Assembly: GCF_018798885.1 (NCBI RefSeq)
Contig: NZ_CP076361.1
Location: 868,001 to 932,000, forward strand
Source of the DNA: Gemmobacter fulvus
GTDB lineage: Bacteria; Pseudomonadota; Alphaproteobacteria; Rhodobacterales; Rhodobacteraceae
DNA: 64,000 nt
Direction: 5' to 3'
Shown here: positions 46,178 through 56,142 of the stretch, piece after piece
How positions within the stretch are numbered: position 1 is the stretch's first letter
Layout of the letters: each line of letters starts with the position of its first letter
Made by a program: the position numbers and the translations under genes
Notes under the pieces: model-generated
Databases searched by the model: none
Told to the model about the DNA's origin: nothing
What the model saw: only the letters and a program-made list of their open reading frames with translations

Positions 46178-48334
46178 ATGCCGGAGCGGATCACGAAACA
46201 CGGGTTGCAGGTCGATGCCCGGCTGGTCGATTTCGTGGAAGCGCGCGCCCTGCCCGGCACCGGGGTGACGGCGGATCGGTTCTGGCAGGGGTTTGCCGAG
46301 GCCGTAGCCCGTTTTGGCCCGCAGAACCGCGCCCTGCTGGCGGAACGTGACCGCCTGCAAACCGCCATCGACGCCTGGCACAAGGCCCGGCGCGGCCAGC
46401 CGCAGGACGCTGATGCCTATGAGGCCTTCTTGCGCGAGATCGGCTATCTTCTGCCGGAAGGCCCGGATTTCACCGTGCAGACCCAAGGGGTTGACCCTGA
46501 AATCGCGCTGACGCCCGGCCCGCAGCTGGTGGTGCCGGTGATGAACGCGCGTTATGCGCTCAATGCCGCCAATGCCCGCTGGGGCAGCCTCTATGACGCG
46601 CTTTATGGCACCGATGCGCTGGGGGATCTCCCGCAGGGCAAAGCCTATGATCCGGCGCGCGGTGCCCGGGTGATCGACTGGGCGCGCGGCTTTCTGGACA
46701 CGGCCTCCCCGCTGGACGGCGCAAGCTGGCGCGACGTGCGGCGGCTGACGCTGCGCGACGGCGCGTTGCGCGTGGCGCTGGCCTCGGGCGAAACCGGCCT
46801 CGCCCAGCCGCACCAATGCGTCGGCTATCAGGGCAGCGCGGAGGCCCCGACCGCCATCGTGCTGAAAAACAACCACCTGCATATCGAAATCCTGATCGAC
46901 GCCAGCACCGAAATCGGCGCGGCAGACCCGGCGCATATCTCGGATGTCTGGCTCGAAGCGGCACTCTCCGCGATCATGGATTGCGAAGACAGCGTGGCGG
47001 CGGTGGATGCCGAAGACAAGGTTGTGGCCTATGGCAACTGGCTGGGCCTGATGACCGGCGATCTGACCGAACAGGTGACCAAGGGCGGCAAGACGCTCAC
47101 CCGCCGCCTGAACCCCGATGCCATCTACACCGCTGCCGATGGCGGCACGCTGACGCTGAAATGCCGCGCGCTGATGCTGGTGCGCAATGTCGGCCATCTG
47201 ATGACCAATCCCGCCGTGCTGGACAGCGACGGGCGCGAGGTCGGCGAAGGCCTGATGGATGCTTTCGTGACCACGCTCTGCGCCCTGCATGACCTGCAGA
47301 AAAGCGACGGGCCGCGCAACTCGGTCACCGGATCGGTCTATGTGGTGAAACCCAAGATGCACGGCCCCGAGGAAGTGGCCCTCGCCTGCGCCATTTTCGA
47401 TCATGTCGAAGACACGCTGGGCCTGCCGCGCCATACCGTGAAACTGGGCATCATGGACGAAGAGCGCCGCACCTCGGCCAATCTCAAGGCCTGTATCCGC
47501 GCAGCACAACACCGGGTCGCCTTCATCAACACCGGCTTTCTGGATCGCACCGGCGACGAAATCCACACCTCGATGGAAGCCGGCCCGATGCTGCGCAAGG
47601 GCGACATGAAGGGGGCCCCGTGGATCCGGTCCTACGAGGATCGTAATGTGGATATCGGGCTGGCCTGCGGGCTGAAGGGCCGCGCGCAGATCGGCAAGGG
47701 CATGTGGGCGGCACCCGATCTGATGGCGGCCATGCTGGACCAGAAGATCGCCCACCCCAGCGCGGGCGCCACCTGCGCCTGGGTGCCCTCGCCCACCGCC
47801 GCCACCCTGCACGCCACCCATTACCACCGGGTCGATGTGCTGGCCCGTCAGGATGCGCTTGCCGCCGCAGGCCCACGCGGCACGCTGCGCGACCTGCTGA
47901 CCCTGCCGCTGGCCCAGGGGGCCAACTGGTCCGAAGCCGAAGTGCAGGCCGAACTCGACAACAACGCCCAAGGCATCCTCGGCTATGTGGTCCGCTGGGT
48001 CGATCAGGGGGTCGGCTGCTCCAAGGTGCCGGACATCCATGATGTCGGCCTGATGGAAGACCGCGCCACCTGCCGCATCTCGGCACAGGCCCTGGCCAAC
48101 TGGCTGCATCACGGCGTCATCACCCCCGATCAGACCCTGGCCGCGCTGCGGAAGATGGCCGCGGTGGTGGACCGCCAGAATGCGGATGACCCGGCCTATC
48201 GGCCCATGGCCCCCGGCTTCGACGGCCCGGCCTTCCGCGCCGCCTGCGCATTGGTGCTCGAAGGGCGCAGCCAACCCTCGGGTTATACCGAACCCCTGCT
48301 GCACCGCCACCGGCAGGAGGCAAAAGCCCGCTGA
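46178..48334 (+). CDS. glcB: Malate synthase G
   Basis: The 718-residue enzyme condenses glyoxylate and acetyl-CoA to malate. Length and the marks [37 protein letters not shown]-like [20 protein letters not shown], and [16 protein letters not shown] identify the G form. An AGGAGA site precedes the ATG at 46178. In an organism with Ccr it consumes the glyoxylate released by the ethylmalonyl-CoA pathway. Glycolate oxidase genes are not adjacent. It is followed by a repeat element and then convergent bolA. Confidence 0.95.
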   Translation: MPERITKHGLQVDARLVDFVEARALPGTGVTADRFWQGFAEAVARFGPQNRALLAERDRLQTAIDAWHKARRGQPQDADAYEAFLREIGYLLPEGPDFTVQTQGVDPEIALTPGPQLVVPVMNARYALNAANARWGSLYDALYGTDALGDLPQGKAYDPARGARVIDWARGFLDTASPLDGASWRDVRRLTLRDGALRVALASGETGLAQPHQCVGYQGSAEAPTAIVLKNNHLHIEILIDASTEIGAADPAHISDVWLEAALSAIMDCEDSVAAVDAEDKVVAYGNWLGLMTGDLTEQVTKGGKTLTRRLNPDAIYTAADGGTLTLKCRALMLVRNVGHLMTNPAVLDSDGREVGEGLMDAFVTTLCALHDLQKSDGPRNSVTGSVYVVKPKMHGPEEVALACAIFDHVEDTLGLPRHTVKLGIMDEERRTSANLKACIRAAQHRVAFINTGFLDRTGDEIHTSMEAGPMLRKGDMKGAPWIRSYEDRNVDIGLACGLKGRAQIGKGMWAAPDLMAAMLDQKIAHPSAGATCAWVPSPTAATLHATHYHRVDVLARQDALAAAGPRGTLRDLLTLPLAQGANWSEAEVQAELDNNAQGILGYVVRWVDQGVGCSKVPDIHDVGLMEDRATCRISAQALANWLHHGVITPDQTLAALRKMAAVVDRQNADDPAYRPMAPGFDGPAFRAACALVLEGRSQPSGYTEPLLHRHRQEAKAR

Positions 48335-48365
48335 CACGGCAAGGGGGGCACGCGCTGCCCCCCTT

Positions 48366-48392
48366 GTCTTGCATTTTGCAAAAATACTCACC
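48366..48392. repeat. Short intergenic repeat motif, copy 1
   Basis: The segment TCTTGCATTTTGCAAAAATACTC lies after glcB. It resembles copies at 55074 (same orientation) and 53203 (reverse orientation). The shared core is CAYYTTG-N2-4-CAAATA-CTC-like, followed by C-rich sequence. Confidence 0.4.
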
Positions 48393-48427
48393 CGCCACGG
48401 TGCCGCTGGCACAGCCTCGGGCAATAT

Positions 48428-48471
48428 CCATGGCAATGCCGTCCAAGGGGCTCGATGCCCCGCCGGACGGC
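48428..48471. repeat. Palindromic repeat element, copy B
   Basis: The flank CCATGGCAAT is followed by a hairpin with outer stem GCCGTCC / GGACGGC, a small internal loop (AA opposite GCC), inner stem GGGGC / GCCCC and loop TCGAT. The tip and flank match copies A and C; the outer stem sequence is different but still pairs. It lies between convergent glcB and bolA. Confidence 0.7.
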
Positions 48472-48486
48472 CCCCGTTGTGCCGCC

Positions 48487-48738
48487 TCAGCCGATATCCA
48501 GCGCCAGCGCATGAATGCGCGGCACCACATCGCCCAGCGCCGCGTTCACTGCGCGGTGGCGGGCAAGGCGGCTCATCGGACCAAAAGCCTCGGCGCGGAT
48601 CAGCACCCGGAAATGGCTCTCGCCAGAGCCGTCATCGCCGGAATGTCCCGCATGTCGGTGGCTTTCATTCTCCACTTCCAGCCGGTCCGGCGCGAAGGCC
48701 TGGGTCAGACGTTGAGCAATCTCATCCTCAATCCGCAT
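48487..48738 (-). CDS. bolA: BolA family protein
   Basis: The 83-residue protein has the BolA/IbaG layout: MRIEDEIAQRLTQAF, NESHRHAGH (the conserved His that helps bind a [2Fe-2S] cluster with a monothiol glutaredoxin), ESHFRVLIRAEAFGPMSRLARHRAVNAAL and RIHALALDI. BolA proteins work in iron-sulfur trafficking. It is divergent from the J-domain gene, with 73 bases between starts. Confidence 0.93.
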   Translation of the reverse strand: MRIEDEIAQRLTQAFAPDRLEVENESHRHAGHSGDDGSGESHFRVLIRAEAFGPMSRLARHRAVNAALGDVVPRIHALALDIG

Positions 48739-48811
48739 TTTTCCCCCGCGCCCCCTTCTCTCTGGCGAACAAATCCCTAAACTCTCGCCTCCGAGTCGGA
48801 AAGGCCCCTGC

Positions 48812-49441
48812 ATGACGAAACCGCCCTTTGAATTCGATATCCGCGTCTCTTCTGACAAGAAGCGCCGCAAGACCGGGCGTCGCGGCATGTCTGGCGCGTT
48901 CGAAACATCGCAGAAAAACTGCGATTATCCCGGCTGCGCCGAGCCGGGCCTGTATCGTGCGCCCAAATCGCCCGACCTGCTGGATGATTTCTTCTGGTTC
49001 TGCAAAGACCATGTGCGCGAATACAATCTGAAATGGAATTTCTTCAACGGCACCTCGGACGAGGAGTTCCAGAAATATCTCGACAAGGCCCGCGTCTGGG
49101 AGCGCGAGACCAAACCCTTCAGCCAGAAGGATGATGGCCGGGCCTGGGCGCGGCTGGGCGTGAATGACCCGATGGCGATTCTGGGCGAAAAGGCCACGCA
49201 GAATCCCGGCAAGGTGGTCAGCAATGTCACCCGCAAACTGCCGCCGACTGAACGCAAGGCGCTGGATATCCTCGAGGCGCGCGACACCTGGACGCGCACC
49301 GAAATCCGCAAACAATACAAAAGTCTGGTGAAAGACCTGCACCCCGACATGAACGGCGGCAACCGCGATGACGAAAGCCGGTTGCAAGAGGTGGTCTGGG
49401 CCTGGGAGCAGATCAAGGAAAGCCGCTATTTCCGCGACTGA
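48812..49441 (+). CDS. J-domain protein with an N-terminal Cys/His cluster
   Basis: The 209-residue protein has a basic N-terminus (residues 10-28), a candidate metal site (Cys37-x4-Cys42 and Cys64-x2-His67), a linker, and a C-terminal J domain of about 65 residues. The J domain has ILEARDTWTRTEIRKQYKSLV, the essential HPD in KDLHPDMNGGN and LQEVVWAWEQIK. It should activate an Hsp70 (DnaK or HscA). Its place between bolA and cobS is conserved in relatives as I recall. A terminator follows. Confidence 0.88.
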   Translation: MTKPPFEFDIRVSSDKKRRKTGRRGMSGAFETSQKNCDYPGCAEPGLYRAPKSPDLLDDFFWFCKDHVREYNLKWNFFNGTSDEEFQKYLDKARVWERETKPFSQKDDGRAWARLGVNDPMAILGEKATQNPGKVVSNVTRKLPPTERKALDILEARDTWTRTEIRKQYKSLVKDLHPDMNGGNRDDESRLQEVVWAWEQIKESRYFRD

Positions 49442-49448
49442 CGCGAGG

Positions 49449-49488
49449 CATGGCTGGCCCCCGCTTGCCGGGGCCAGCCATGATTTTT
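49449..49488 (+). terminator. Terminator after the J-domain gene
   Basis: A perfect 13-bp stem (CATGGCTGGCCCC / GGGGCCAGCCATG) with an 8-base loop is followed by ATTTTT. It starts 8 bases after the stop and lies just before the end of convergent msrB. Confidence 0.9.
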
Positions 49489-49495
49489 GCGGCGC

Positions 49496-49954
49496 TCAGG
49501 CCGGTTTGAACACCATCGCCACGCCGTTCATGCAATAGCGCTTGCCGGTGGGCTGCGGGCCGTCGTCAAACACATGGCCCAGATGCCCGCCGCAGCGGCG
49601 GCAATGCACTTCGGTCCTTGTGGCAAAGAAGGTATTGTCCTCCTTGGTGCCGATGGCATTGGGCAAGGGCTGCCAGAACGATGGCCAGCCGGTGCCGCTG
49701 TCGTATTTCTGCGCCGCATCATACAGCGGCAGATCACAGCCCGCGCAATGGAAGACCCCTGCGCGCTTTTCGGTATCCAGCGGCGAGGTGAAGGCGCGCT
49801 CGGTATCTTCCTCGCGCAGCACGGCATAGGCTTCGGGCGACAGGCGCGCGCGCCATTCCGCTTCGGTCAGGGTGAATTCAAAGCTGCCCTCGGCCAAGGC
49901 GGGGCGCAGGGCGATCATCGCAAGCGCGCTGGCAAGCAAAGTGCGGCGGTGCAT
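49496..49954 (-). CDS. msrB: Peptide-methionine (R)-S-oxide reductase with signal peptide
   Basis: The 152-residue protein is a full MsrB: FHCAGCDLPLYD and VHCRRCGGHLGHVF supply the two CxxC zinc pairs, SGTGWPSFWQPL is the substrate region, and GKRYCMNGVAMVF holds the catalytic Cys. An N-terminal segment MHRRTLLASALAMIALRPALA is a likely export signal with Arg-Arg, so this copy repairs oxidised methionine in periplasmic proteins. The ATG at 49954 has AGGAG 7 bases upstream. It is divergent from cobS. Confidence 0.93.
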   Translation of the reverse strand: MHRRTLLASALAMIALRPALAEGSFEFTLTEAEWRARLSPEAYAVLREEDTERAFTSPLDTEKRAGVFHCAGCDLPLYDAAQKYDSGTGWPSFWQPLPNAIGTKEDNTFFATRTEVHCRRCGGHLGHVFDDGPQPTGKRYCMNGVAMVFKPA

Positions 49955-50162
49955 CGGTGTTCTCCTCATGCTGTCTGCCTGTCTATACGCGGTGCTGCGG
50001 CGTTTGTTTCACCGCTCACGCAAAAGAGACCGCCCGCCCCACCGGCGATGCGGTGTATTGTGTCGGGAACAGCCTTCCTCTTGCAGCCCCCCGCGATATG
50101 TTCCACAAAACCCCTGAAGAACCGCGCCCGCCTGACGGGTGCCCGAGCCTGTGGCGGATGGA

Positions 50163-51137
50163 ATGCTGGACCAGATTGCAAAACCCACCGAAGAGATCTC
50201 TGTGCGGGATGTTTTCGGAATTGATACCGACATGAAGGTCAAGGGCTTTGCCGACCGCACCGACCGCGTGCCTGACATCGACCCCACCTACAAGTTCGAC
50301 CCCGACACCACGTTGGCGATTCTGGCGGGCTTTGCCTATAACCGCCGCGTCATGGTGCAGGGCTATCACGGCACAGGCAAATCGACGCATATCGAACAGG
50401 TGGCGGCGCGGCTGAACTGGCCCGCGGTGCGCGTGAACCTTGACAGCCACATCAGCCGGATCGACCTGATCGGCAAGGATGCGATCAAGCTGCGCGACGG
50501 CAAACAGGTGACCGAATTCCACGAAGGCATCCTGCCCTGGGCGCTGCGCAACCCCGTGGCCATCGTGTTCGACGAATATGATGCAGGCCGGGCGGATGTG
50601 ATGTTTGTGATCCAGCGCGTGCTGGAGCATGATGGCAAGCTGACCTTGCTGGACCAGAACGAGATCATCACGCCGAACCCCTATTTCCGGCTGTTCGCCA
50701 CTGCGAATACCGTGGGGCTGGGCGACACGACCGGCCTCTATCACGGCACGCAGCAGATCAACCAGGCCCAGATGGACCGCTGGAGCCTTGTCGCGACGCT
50801 GAACTATCTGAGCCATGATGCCGAAGCCGCCATCGTGCTGGCCAAGAACCCGCATTACAACACCGAAAAAGGCCGCAAGCAGATCAACCAGATGGTGACG
50901 GTTGCCGATCTGACCCGCACCGCCTTCATGAATGGTGATCTGTCCACCGTGATGTCGCCGCGCACCGTGATCACCTGGGCGCAGAACGCCGAGATCTTCC
51001 GAAATCTCGGTTATGCGTTCCGGCTGACCTTCCTGAACAAATGCGATGAGCTGGAACGGCAGACCGTGGCCGAATTCTATCAGCGCTGCTTTGGCGAAGA
51101 ACTGCCGGAAAGCGCTGCTAGCATGGCGATGAAGTAA
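50163..51137 (+). CDS. cobS: Aerobic cobaltochelatase subunit CobS
   Basis: The 324-residue AAA+ ATPase, with CobT and CobN, inserts cobalt into hydrogenobyrinic acid a,c-diamide in aerobic cobalamin synthesis. Walker A is GYHGTGKST, Walker B is [16 protein letters not shown], and [13 protein letters not shown] is the sensor region. The N-terminal [21 protein letters not shown] is typical of CobS. The ATG at 50163 is preferred over a GTG at 50139. cobT follows after a 153-base gap; cobN is not in the window. No cobalamin riboswitch is recognised upstream. Confidence 0.95.
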   Translation: MLDQIAKPTEEISVRDVFGIDTDMKVKGFADRTDRVPDIDPTYKFDPDTTLAILAGFAYNRRVMVQGYHGTGKSTHIEQVAARLNWPAVRVNLDSHISRIDLIGKDAIKLRDGKQVTEFHEGILPWALRNPVAIVFDEYDAGRADVMFVIQRVLEHDGKLTLLDQNEIITPNPYFRLFATANTVGLGDTTGLYHGTQQINQAQMDRWSLVATLNYLSHDAEAAIVLAKNPHYNTEKGRKQINQMVTVADLTRTAFMNGDLSTVMSPRTVITWAQNAEIFRNLGYAFRLTFLNKCDELERQTVAEFYQRCFGEELPESAASMAMK

Positions 51138-51290
51138 CCCCTTCCCGGAGCTGCCGCTTCCGCCACAGGACGCGGCAGGCCCGGACCGGGGCGGCGCCAT
51201 CATACGACTCTCCGGCGGGGGCGCCTCCTCACCCTGCCTGAGAAAGAGGGGAGGAGGGACCAGGGTGCGCGGCACCTTGCCGGGCAAGAC

Positions 51291-53165
51291 ATGACCAAAC
51301 CCACCGACAACCCCGCCGATCCGTTCAAGAAAGCCCTGGCCGAGGCCACCAAGACCATGGCCGATGATCCGGAGATGACGGTCACCTATTCGGTGGATCC
51401 GGCAGGCATGACCAAGGATGGCGTGCGCCTGCCGCAGGTCAGCCGCCGGATGACGCGCGACGAGGTGATGCTGGCGCGCGGCACGGCGGATGCCTTTGCC
51501 ATGCGGCGCAAATACCATGATGACACGGTGGCGGCCAAATATGCCCCGACCGGCAACCTCGCCCGTGAAATCTATGAGGCGATGGAGATTGCCCGGGCCG
51601 AGGCTGTCGGTGCCCGGGCCATGCCCGGCACCGCCGTCAACATTGCCCACAAGATCGGCCATGAGGCGGATCGCAAGGGCTATGGCCAGATCACCCAGGC
51701 TGCGGATGCACCGCTGGCAGTCGCCGCAGGTTATCTGGTGCGGCATCTGGCCACCGGGCAGGCCCTGCCCGCCGCCGCCGACAATGTGATGAACCTGTGG
51801 CGCGGCTTCATCGAAGAACAGGCCGGCGGCACGCTGGAGGGGATCGGCGAGGCGCTGGCCGATCAGGCCGCCTTCGCCCGGCTTGCCCGCAAGATGATCT
51901 CGGATCTCGGCTATGGCGACCAGCTGGGCGATGACCCGGATATGGATGACATGGACGACAGCGCCGACGATCAGGCGCAAGAGGATGAGGACAGCCCCGA
52001 AAGCGCCGGTGACGAGCAGCAGCAGGAAGAGGATGCCGAAGCCTCGCCCGAGCGCAGCCAGGAGGATCAGCAGGATCAGTCGCAGGCGCAAGTCACCATG
52101 GAAGACAGCGCCGACATGGAACAGGGCGACGAAGCAGAGCTGCCCGAGGGCGAAGCCCCGCTGGAGCCGCCGCCACCCGCACCCTATTCCGACGCCGATC
52201 CGCTCTACAGCGTCTATAGCACGGAGTTCGACGAGGAAATCCGCGCCGAGGATCTGGCCGAAGCAGCGGAACTGGAGCGCCTGCGCGCCTATCTCGATCA
52301 GCAGCTGGAGCCGCTGAAAGGCGCGGTGTCGCGGCTGGCCAACAAGCTGCAACGCCGTCTTCAGGCGCAGCAGAACCGCAGCTGGCTGTTCGATCTGGAG
52401 GAAGGCACGCTGGATGCCGGGCGTCTGGCCCGGGTGGTGGCCAACCCGACCACGCCACTGTCGTTCAAGCAGGAAAAGGATACCGAATTCCGCGACACCT
52501 GCGTGACGTTGCTTCTGGACAATTCCGGCTCGATGCGCGGGCGGCCGATTTCGATTGCCGCGATCTGCGCCGATGTGCTGGCGCGCACGCTGGAACGCTG
52601 TTCGGTGAAGGTGGAAATTCTGGGCTTCACCACCCGCGCCTGGAAGGGCGGGCAAAGCCGCGAAAAATGGCTGGCCTCGGGGCGCAGCCAGCAGCCGGGG
52701 CGGCTGAATGATCTGCGCCACATCATCTACAAAGGCGCCGATGCGCCCTGGCGGCGCAGCCGCGCCAATCTTGGCCTGATGATGAAAGAAGGCCTGCTGA
52801 AGGAAAACATCGACGGCGAGGCGCTGGAATGGGCGCACCGGCGGCTGGCCGGGCGGCGCGAGGCGCGCAAGATCCTGATGGTGATTTCGGACGGCGCGCC
52901 GGTCGATGATTCGACGCTCTCGGTCAATCCGGCGTCCTATCTGGAGAAACACCTGCGCGACGTGATCGCCATGGTGGAAAAGCGGCGGCTGGTCGAACTG
53001 ATCGCCATCGGCATCGGCCATGACGTGACCCGCTATTACAACCGCGCTGTCACCATCACCGATGTGGAGCAATTGGCCGGAGCGATGACCGAGCAACTCG
53101 CCGGGCTGTTTGACAGCGACCCCCGCAAGCTGGCCCGCACGCTGGGCATGCGGAAACTGGGGTAA
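51291..53165 (+). CDS. cobT: Aerobic cobaltochelatase subunit CobT
   Basis: The 624-residue partner of CobS has an N-terminal region (residues 1-215), a very acidic Gln/Asp/Glu-rich linker (about 215-285), and a C-terminal von Willebrand A domain with the MIDAS motif [15 protein letters not shown] near residue 405. [10 protein letters not shown] and [19 protein letters not shown] continue it. CobS and CobT form the ATPase ring that drives CobN. It ends at a short hairpin. Confidence 0.95.
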   Translation: MTKPTDNPADPFKKALAEATKTMADDPEMTVTYSVDPAGMTKDGVRLPQVSRRMTRDEVMLARGTADAFAMRRKYHDDTVAAKYAPTGNLAREIYEAMEIARAEAVGARAMPGTAVNIAHKIGHEADRKGYGQITQAADAPLAVAAGYLVRHLATGQALPAAADNVMNLWRGFIEEQAGGTLEGIGEALADQAAFARLARKMISDLGYGDQLGDDPDMDDMDDSADDQAQEDEDSPESAGDEQQQEEDAEASPERSQEDQQDQSQAQVTMEDSADMEQGDEAELPEGEAPLEPPPPAPYSDADPLYSVYSTEFDEEIRAEDLAEAAELERLRAYLDQQLEPLKGAVSRLANKLQRRLQAQQNRSWLFDLEEGTLDAGRLARVVANPTTPLSFKQEKDTEFRDTCVTLLLDNSGSMRGRPISIAAICADVLARTLERCSVKVEILGFTTRAWKGGQSREKWLASGRSQQPGRLNDLRHIIYKGADAPWRRSRANLGLMMKEGLLKENIDGEALEWAHRRLAGRREARKILMVISDGAPVDDSTLSVNPASYLEKHLRDVIAMVEKRRLVELIAIGIGHDVTRYYNRAVTITDVEQLAGAMTEQLAGLFDSDPRKLARTLGMRKLG

Positions 53166-53181
53166 GGGGGCTTCCGCCCCC
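53166..53181 (+). terminator. Short hairpin after cobT
   Basis: A 6-bp GC stem (GGGGGC / GCCCCC) with a TTCC loop starts at the cobT stop, followed by a second possible hairpin GCGCC-CTGGC-GGGCGC. Neither has a T tract. Confidence 0.4.
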
Positions 53182-53202
53182 CTGCGCCCTGGCGGGCGCC
53201 GT

Positions 53203-53232
53203 CCCCCGAGGATATTTGACCCAAGATGAAAG
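53203..53232. repeat. Short intergenic repeat motif, copy 3 (reverse orientation)
   Basis: The sequence CCCCGAGGATATTTGACC followed by CAAGATGAAA lies just before the aminopeptidase gene. Its reverse complement (CATCTTGGGTCAAATATCCTC) resembles the motif at 48366 and 55074. The GATGAAAGGGG part overlaps the aminopeptidase ribosome-binding site. Confidence 0.45.
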
Positions 53233-53241
53233 GGGTTTGCG

Positions 53242-55053
53242 GTGTTTCAGACCTTCACATCCTCCGCAGATCCGGGCAAGGGCGCAGAGCGGCTGGCCGC
53301 CTTGCGGGCACGGCTCGCGGCGGAGGGGCTGGCGGGGTTTCTGATCCCGCGCGCGGATGCCCATCAGGGCGAATATGTCGCCGAGCGCGACGAGCGGCTG
53401 GCCTGGCTGACCGGGTTCACCGGCTCGGCCGGCTTTGCCATCGTGCTGCCCGAAGTGGCGGGCGTGTTCATCGACGGGCGCTACCGGGTGCAGGTGCGCG
53501 CGCAGGTGGATCTGGCGGCGTTCACGCCGGTACCCTGGCCCGAGGTGCAGCCCGGCCCGTGGATTGCAGAGCATCTGGCGGCGGACGAGATCGGGTTTGA
53601 TCCCTGGTTGCACACCGCCGATGAGATTGCCCGGCTGGAGACGGCGTTGGCCGACACGGCGATCCGCCTGCGCAGCACGGCCAATCTGGTGGATGCAGTC
53701 TGGCGCGATCAACCTGCCGCGCCGCTGGGCATGGCCTTTGCGCATCCGCAGGCGCTGGCCGGGCTCAGCAGTCTGGAAAAACGCGAGGCGCTTGCCGCCG
53801 CGCTGCGGGCGGCGGGGCAGACCGCCGCCATCCTCACCCTGCCCGACAGCCTGTGCTGGCTGCTGAACATCCGGGGCGCCGATGTACCGCGCAATCCGAT
53901 CCTGCATGGCTTTGCCGTGCTGCATGACGATGCGCGGGTGACGCTTTATGCCGAACCGGCAAAATTCGATGCGAGCGTCCGCGCTCATATGGGACCGCAT
54001 GTAACCCTGCGCCCACCCTCGGCGCTGGTGCCCGGACTGCATACGCTACAAGGGCCGGTGCGGCTGGATCGCAGCTCTGCCCCGCTCGCCCTCGCGCAGG
54101 AGTTGGACGAGGCAGGCGTGGCCTATGTCTGGGGCGAGGATCCCTGCCGCTTGCCAAAGGCCTGCAAGACCGGGGCCGAGATTGCCGCCACCCGCGCGGC
54201 GCATCTGCGGGACGGCGCGGCGATGGTGCAGTTTCTGCACTGGCTCGATACCGAAAGCCCGAAAGGCACCCTGACCGAGATTGATGTGGTGACGGCGCTG
54301 GAAGGCTTTCGCCGGGCGACCAATGCGCTGCATGACCTCAGCTTTGATACGATCTGCGGGGCGGGGCCGAATGGGGCGATCATCCATTATCGCGTCACCC
54401 AAGACACCAACCGCCGTGTGCAGCAGGGGCAATTGCTGCTGGTTGACAGCGGCGGCCAGTATCAGGATGGCACAACCGACATCACCCGCACTCTGGCGAT
54501 CGGCGATCCGGGGGCCGAAGCGCGCGCCTGCTATACCCGCGTGTTACAGGGTATGATCGCCATCTCGCGCGCCCGCTTCCCCAAAGGGCTGGCCGGGCGC
54601 GATCTGGATGCGCTGGCCCGCGCGCCGCTCTGGATGGCGGGGCAGGATTATGACCATGGCACCGGCCATGGCGTCGGTGCTTTCCTGTCGGTGCATGAAG
54701 GACCACAGCGCCTGTCGCGCCTGTCCGAAGTGCCGCTGGCCCCCGGCATGATCCTGTCAAACGAGCCGGGTTACTACCGCGAAGGGGTCTTCGGGATCCG
54801 GCTGGAGAACCTGATCGTGGTGACCGAGGCCCCCGCCCTGCCCGGCGGCGATCAGCGCGCGCAGTTTGCGTTTGAAACCCTGACCTTCGTGCCCTTCGAC
54901 CGCCACCTGATTGACGTTGCCCTGCTTGCCCCCGGCGAACGCGTCTGGCTGGACGCCTATCATGCCGAGGTTCTGGCCAGGATCGGCCCCCTGATCAGCG
55001 GCCCTGCCGCCGATTGGCTGCACAGAGCCTGCGCGCCGCTGCCCGCAGCCTGA
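53242..55053 (+). CDS. Aminopeptidase P family protein (large, M24B)
   Basis: The 603-residue protein has the three-domain form of eukaryote-like aminopeptidase P: two creatinase-type N-terminal domains (starting LAALRARLAAEGLAGFLIPR, with DERLAWLTGFTGSAGFA) and a C-terminal pita-bread domain. The metal-binding residues are visible in LLLVDSGGQYQDGTTDITRT (two Asp), GTGHGVGAFLSVHEGP (His) and ILSNEPGYY (Glu). It should remove an N-terminal residue before proline, in the cytoplasm. The start is GTG, with AAAGGGG upstream. Confidence 0.93.
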   Translation: MFQTFTSSADPGKGAERLAALRARLAAEGLAGFLIPRADAHQGEYVAERDERLAWLTGFTGSAGFAIVLPEVAGVFIDGRYRVQVRAQVDLAAFTPVPWPEVQPGPWIAEHLAADEIGFDPWLHTADEIARLETALADTAIRLRSTANLVDAVWRDQPAAPLGMAFAHPQALAGLSSLEKREALAAALRAAGQTAAILTLPDSLCWLLNIRGADVPRNPILHGFAVLHDDARVTLYAEPAKFDASVRAHMGPHVTLRPPSALVPGLHTLQGPVRLDRSSAPLALAQELDEAGVAYVWGEDPCRLPKACKTGAEIAATRAAHLRDGAAMVQFLHWLDTESPKGTLTEIDVVTALEGFRRATNALHDLSFDTICGAGPNGAIIHYRVTQDTNRRVQQGQLLLVDSGGQYQDGTTDITRTLAIGDPGAEARACYTRVLQGMIAISRARFPKGLAGRDLDALARAPLWMAGQDYDHGTGHGVGAFLSVHEGPQRLSRLSEVPLAPGMILSNEPGYYREGVFGIRLENLIVVTEAPALPGGDQRAQFAFETLTFVPFDRHLIDVALLAPGERVWLDAYHAEVLARIGPLISGPAADWLHRACAPLPAA

Positions 55054-55073
55054 CATCCGGGCGCGCCCTCCCC

Positions 55074-55100
55074 TATTTGCACTCTGTCCAAATACTCACC
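55074..55100. repeat. Short intergenic repeat motif, copy 2
   Basis: TATTTGCACTCTGTCC followed by AAATACTCACCTG lies between convergent aminopeptidase and sufE genes and resembles the motif after glcB. Confidence 0.4.
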
Positions 55101-55135
55101 TGTTTCCCGCCCGCCACCCCGCGACGGGCCGGGGA

Positions 55136-55555
55136 TCAGGCGGCTGCGGCCACCTGCCGGATCCGCTCCACCATCGCCCGCAGCCCGTTGGAGCGTTGCG
55201 ACGACAGATGTTCATTCAAACCAAGCCGGCCCAACTCGGCCACCGCGTCAATCTGGCCCACCTCTGCCACCGTGCGCCCGGCATAGAGCGTGTGTAGGAT
55301 GGCAATCAGCCCGCGCACGATCATCGCATCCGAACTGCCCTCGAAATCGAACAGGGCCCCGGCCCCCGCGCCGGTCAGAACCGGCCGCAACCAGACCTGC
55401 GAGGCACAACCCTGCACCTTGAAGGCCGCCACCTGAAAGGCAGGGTCCAGCGGCGGGAAGGCCTTGCCCAGGTCGATCACATGGCGATAGCGGTCCTCCC
55501 AATCGTCCAGAAAGGCGAAGGTTTCTACAAGCTCTTCAAATGCGGGGCTGGCCAT
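55136..55555 (-). CDS. sufE: SufE family sulfur acceptor protein
   Basis: The 139-residue protein has the SufE pattern: FAFLDDWEDRYRHVIDLGK, then KVQGCASQVWL, whose Cys (near residue 50) accepts sulfur from the cysteine desulfurase SufS. LIAILHTLYAGRT and LGLNEHLSSQRSNGLRAMVERI complete it. It acts in Fe-S cluster assembly. The suf operon is not adjacent, so this is a separate copy. Confidence 0.93.
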   Translation of the reverse strand: MASPAFEELVETFAFLDDWEDRYRHVIDLGKAFPPLDPAFQVAAFKVQGCASQVWLRPVLTGAGAGALFDFEGSSDAMIVRGLIAILHTLYAGRTVAEVGQIDAVAELGRLGLNEHLSSQRSNGLRAMVERIRQVAAAA

Positions 55556-55680
55556 GGCAATCTCCTGTTCTTGTGCCAGAGCTATGCCGCAGGCTGCAAA
55601 AGGTCCAGAGGGACGCTTTTCAAACGCCGCGCCATGCGCTACGCCCTAGGGGCGCCAAAAGGGGCGCGAAAGGGTGAGGC

Positions 55681-56136
55681 ATGAAAAAACCGCTGCTGGC
55701 CGCGCTGACGCTGGTGATGTTCGTTTCCGCCTGCGGGGCGATCAGGACGTCCCGGCTCAATCCGTTCAATTGGTTCGGCCGTGCCGAAGCCACTGCACCG
55801 GCGCCGCTGGCCGCAAAACCATCCGATCCCCGGCTGCTGGCCGCCCAGATCATCGACCTGAAGATCGAACCGATGCCGGGCGGGGCCATCGTGCGCGCCA
55901 CGGCGCTGCTGCCCAATCAGGGCTGGTGGGAGGCCGAACTGGTCAGTGGCGATCCGGGCCCGGATGGCGTGCTGACCTATGATTTCCGGCTGTTCCCGCC
56001 GCTGACGCAAACCGCCGTCTCCACCCCGCGCTCGCGCCAGATCACGGCTGCCGCCTATCTGTCCGACATCCAGCTTGGCAAAGTGTCGGCGATCACCGTG
56101 CAGGGCCAGGGCAACGCCCTGACAAGCCGCCGCTGA
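55681..56136 (+). CDS. Predicted lipoprotein of unknown function
   Basis: The 151-residue protein starts MKKPLLAALTLVMFVSACGA with lipobox VSAC, so Cys18 should be lipidated. A short linker (SRLNPFNWFGRAE ... PLAAKP) precedes a folded part with LLPNQGWWEAELVSGDPGPDG, LTYDFRLFPP and TPRSRQITAAAYLSDIQL, which looks beta-rich. I know related Rhodobacterales sequences only as hypothetical. It is a single gene, converging with gntK across a repeat element. Confidence 0.75.
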   Translation: MKKPLLAALTLVMFVSACGAIRTSRLNPFNWFGRAEATAPAPLAAKPSDPRLLAAQIIDLKIEPMPGGAIVRATALLPNQGWWEAELVSGDPGPDGVLTYDFRLFPPLTQTAVSTPRSRQITAAAYLSDIQLGKVSAITVQGQGNALTSRR

Positions 56137-56142
56137 CGCTGT

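Noticed and set aside
46097-48436. A long open frame antisense to malate synthase G (about 780 codons).
   Set aside because: It is the shadow of glcB; composition is His/Arg/Gly-rich with no recognisable domain.
49955-50162. Possible cobalamin riboswitch before cobS.
   Set aside because: I could not recognise the B12-box core or the expected helices in this gap.
50016-53096. A very long open frame antisense to cobS and cobT (over 1000 codons).
   Set aside because: It mirrors GC-rich codon usage of the sense genes, has no domain similarity, low complexity, and would cover two well-supported genes.
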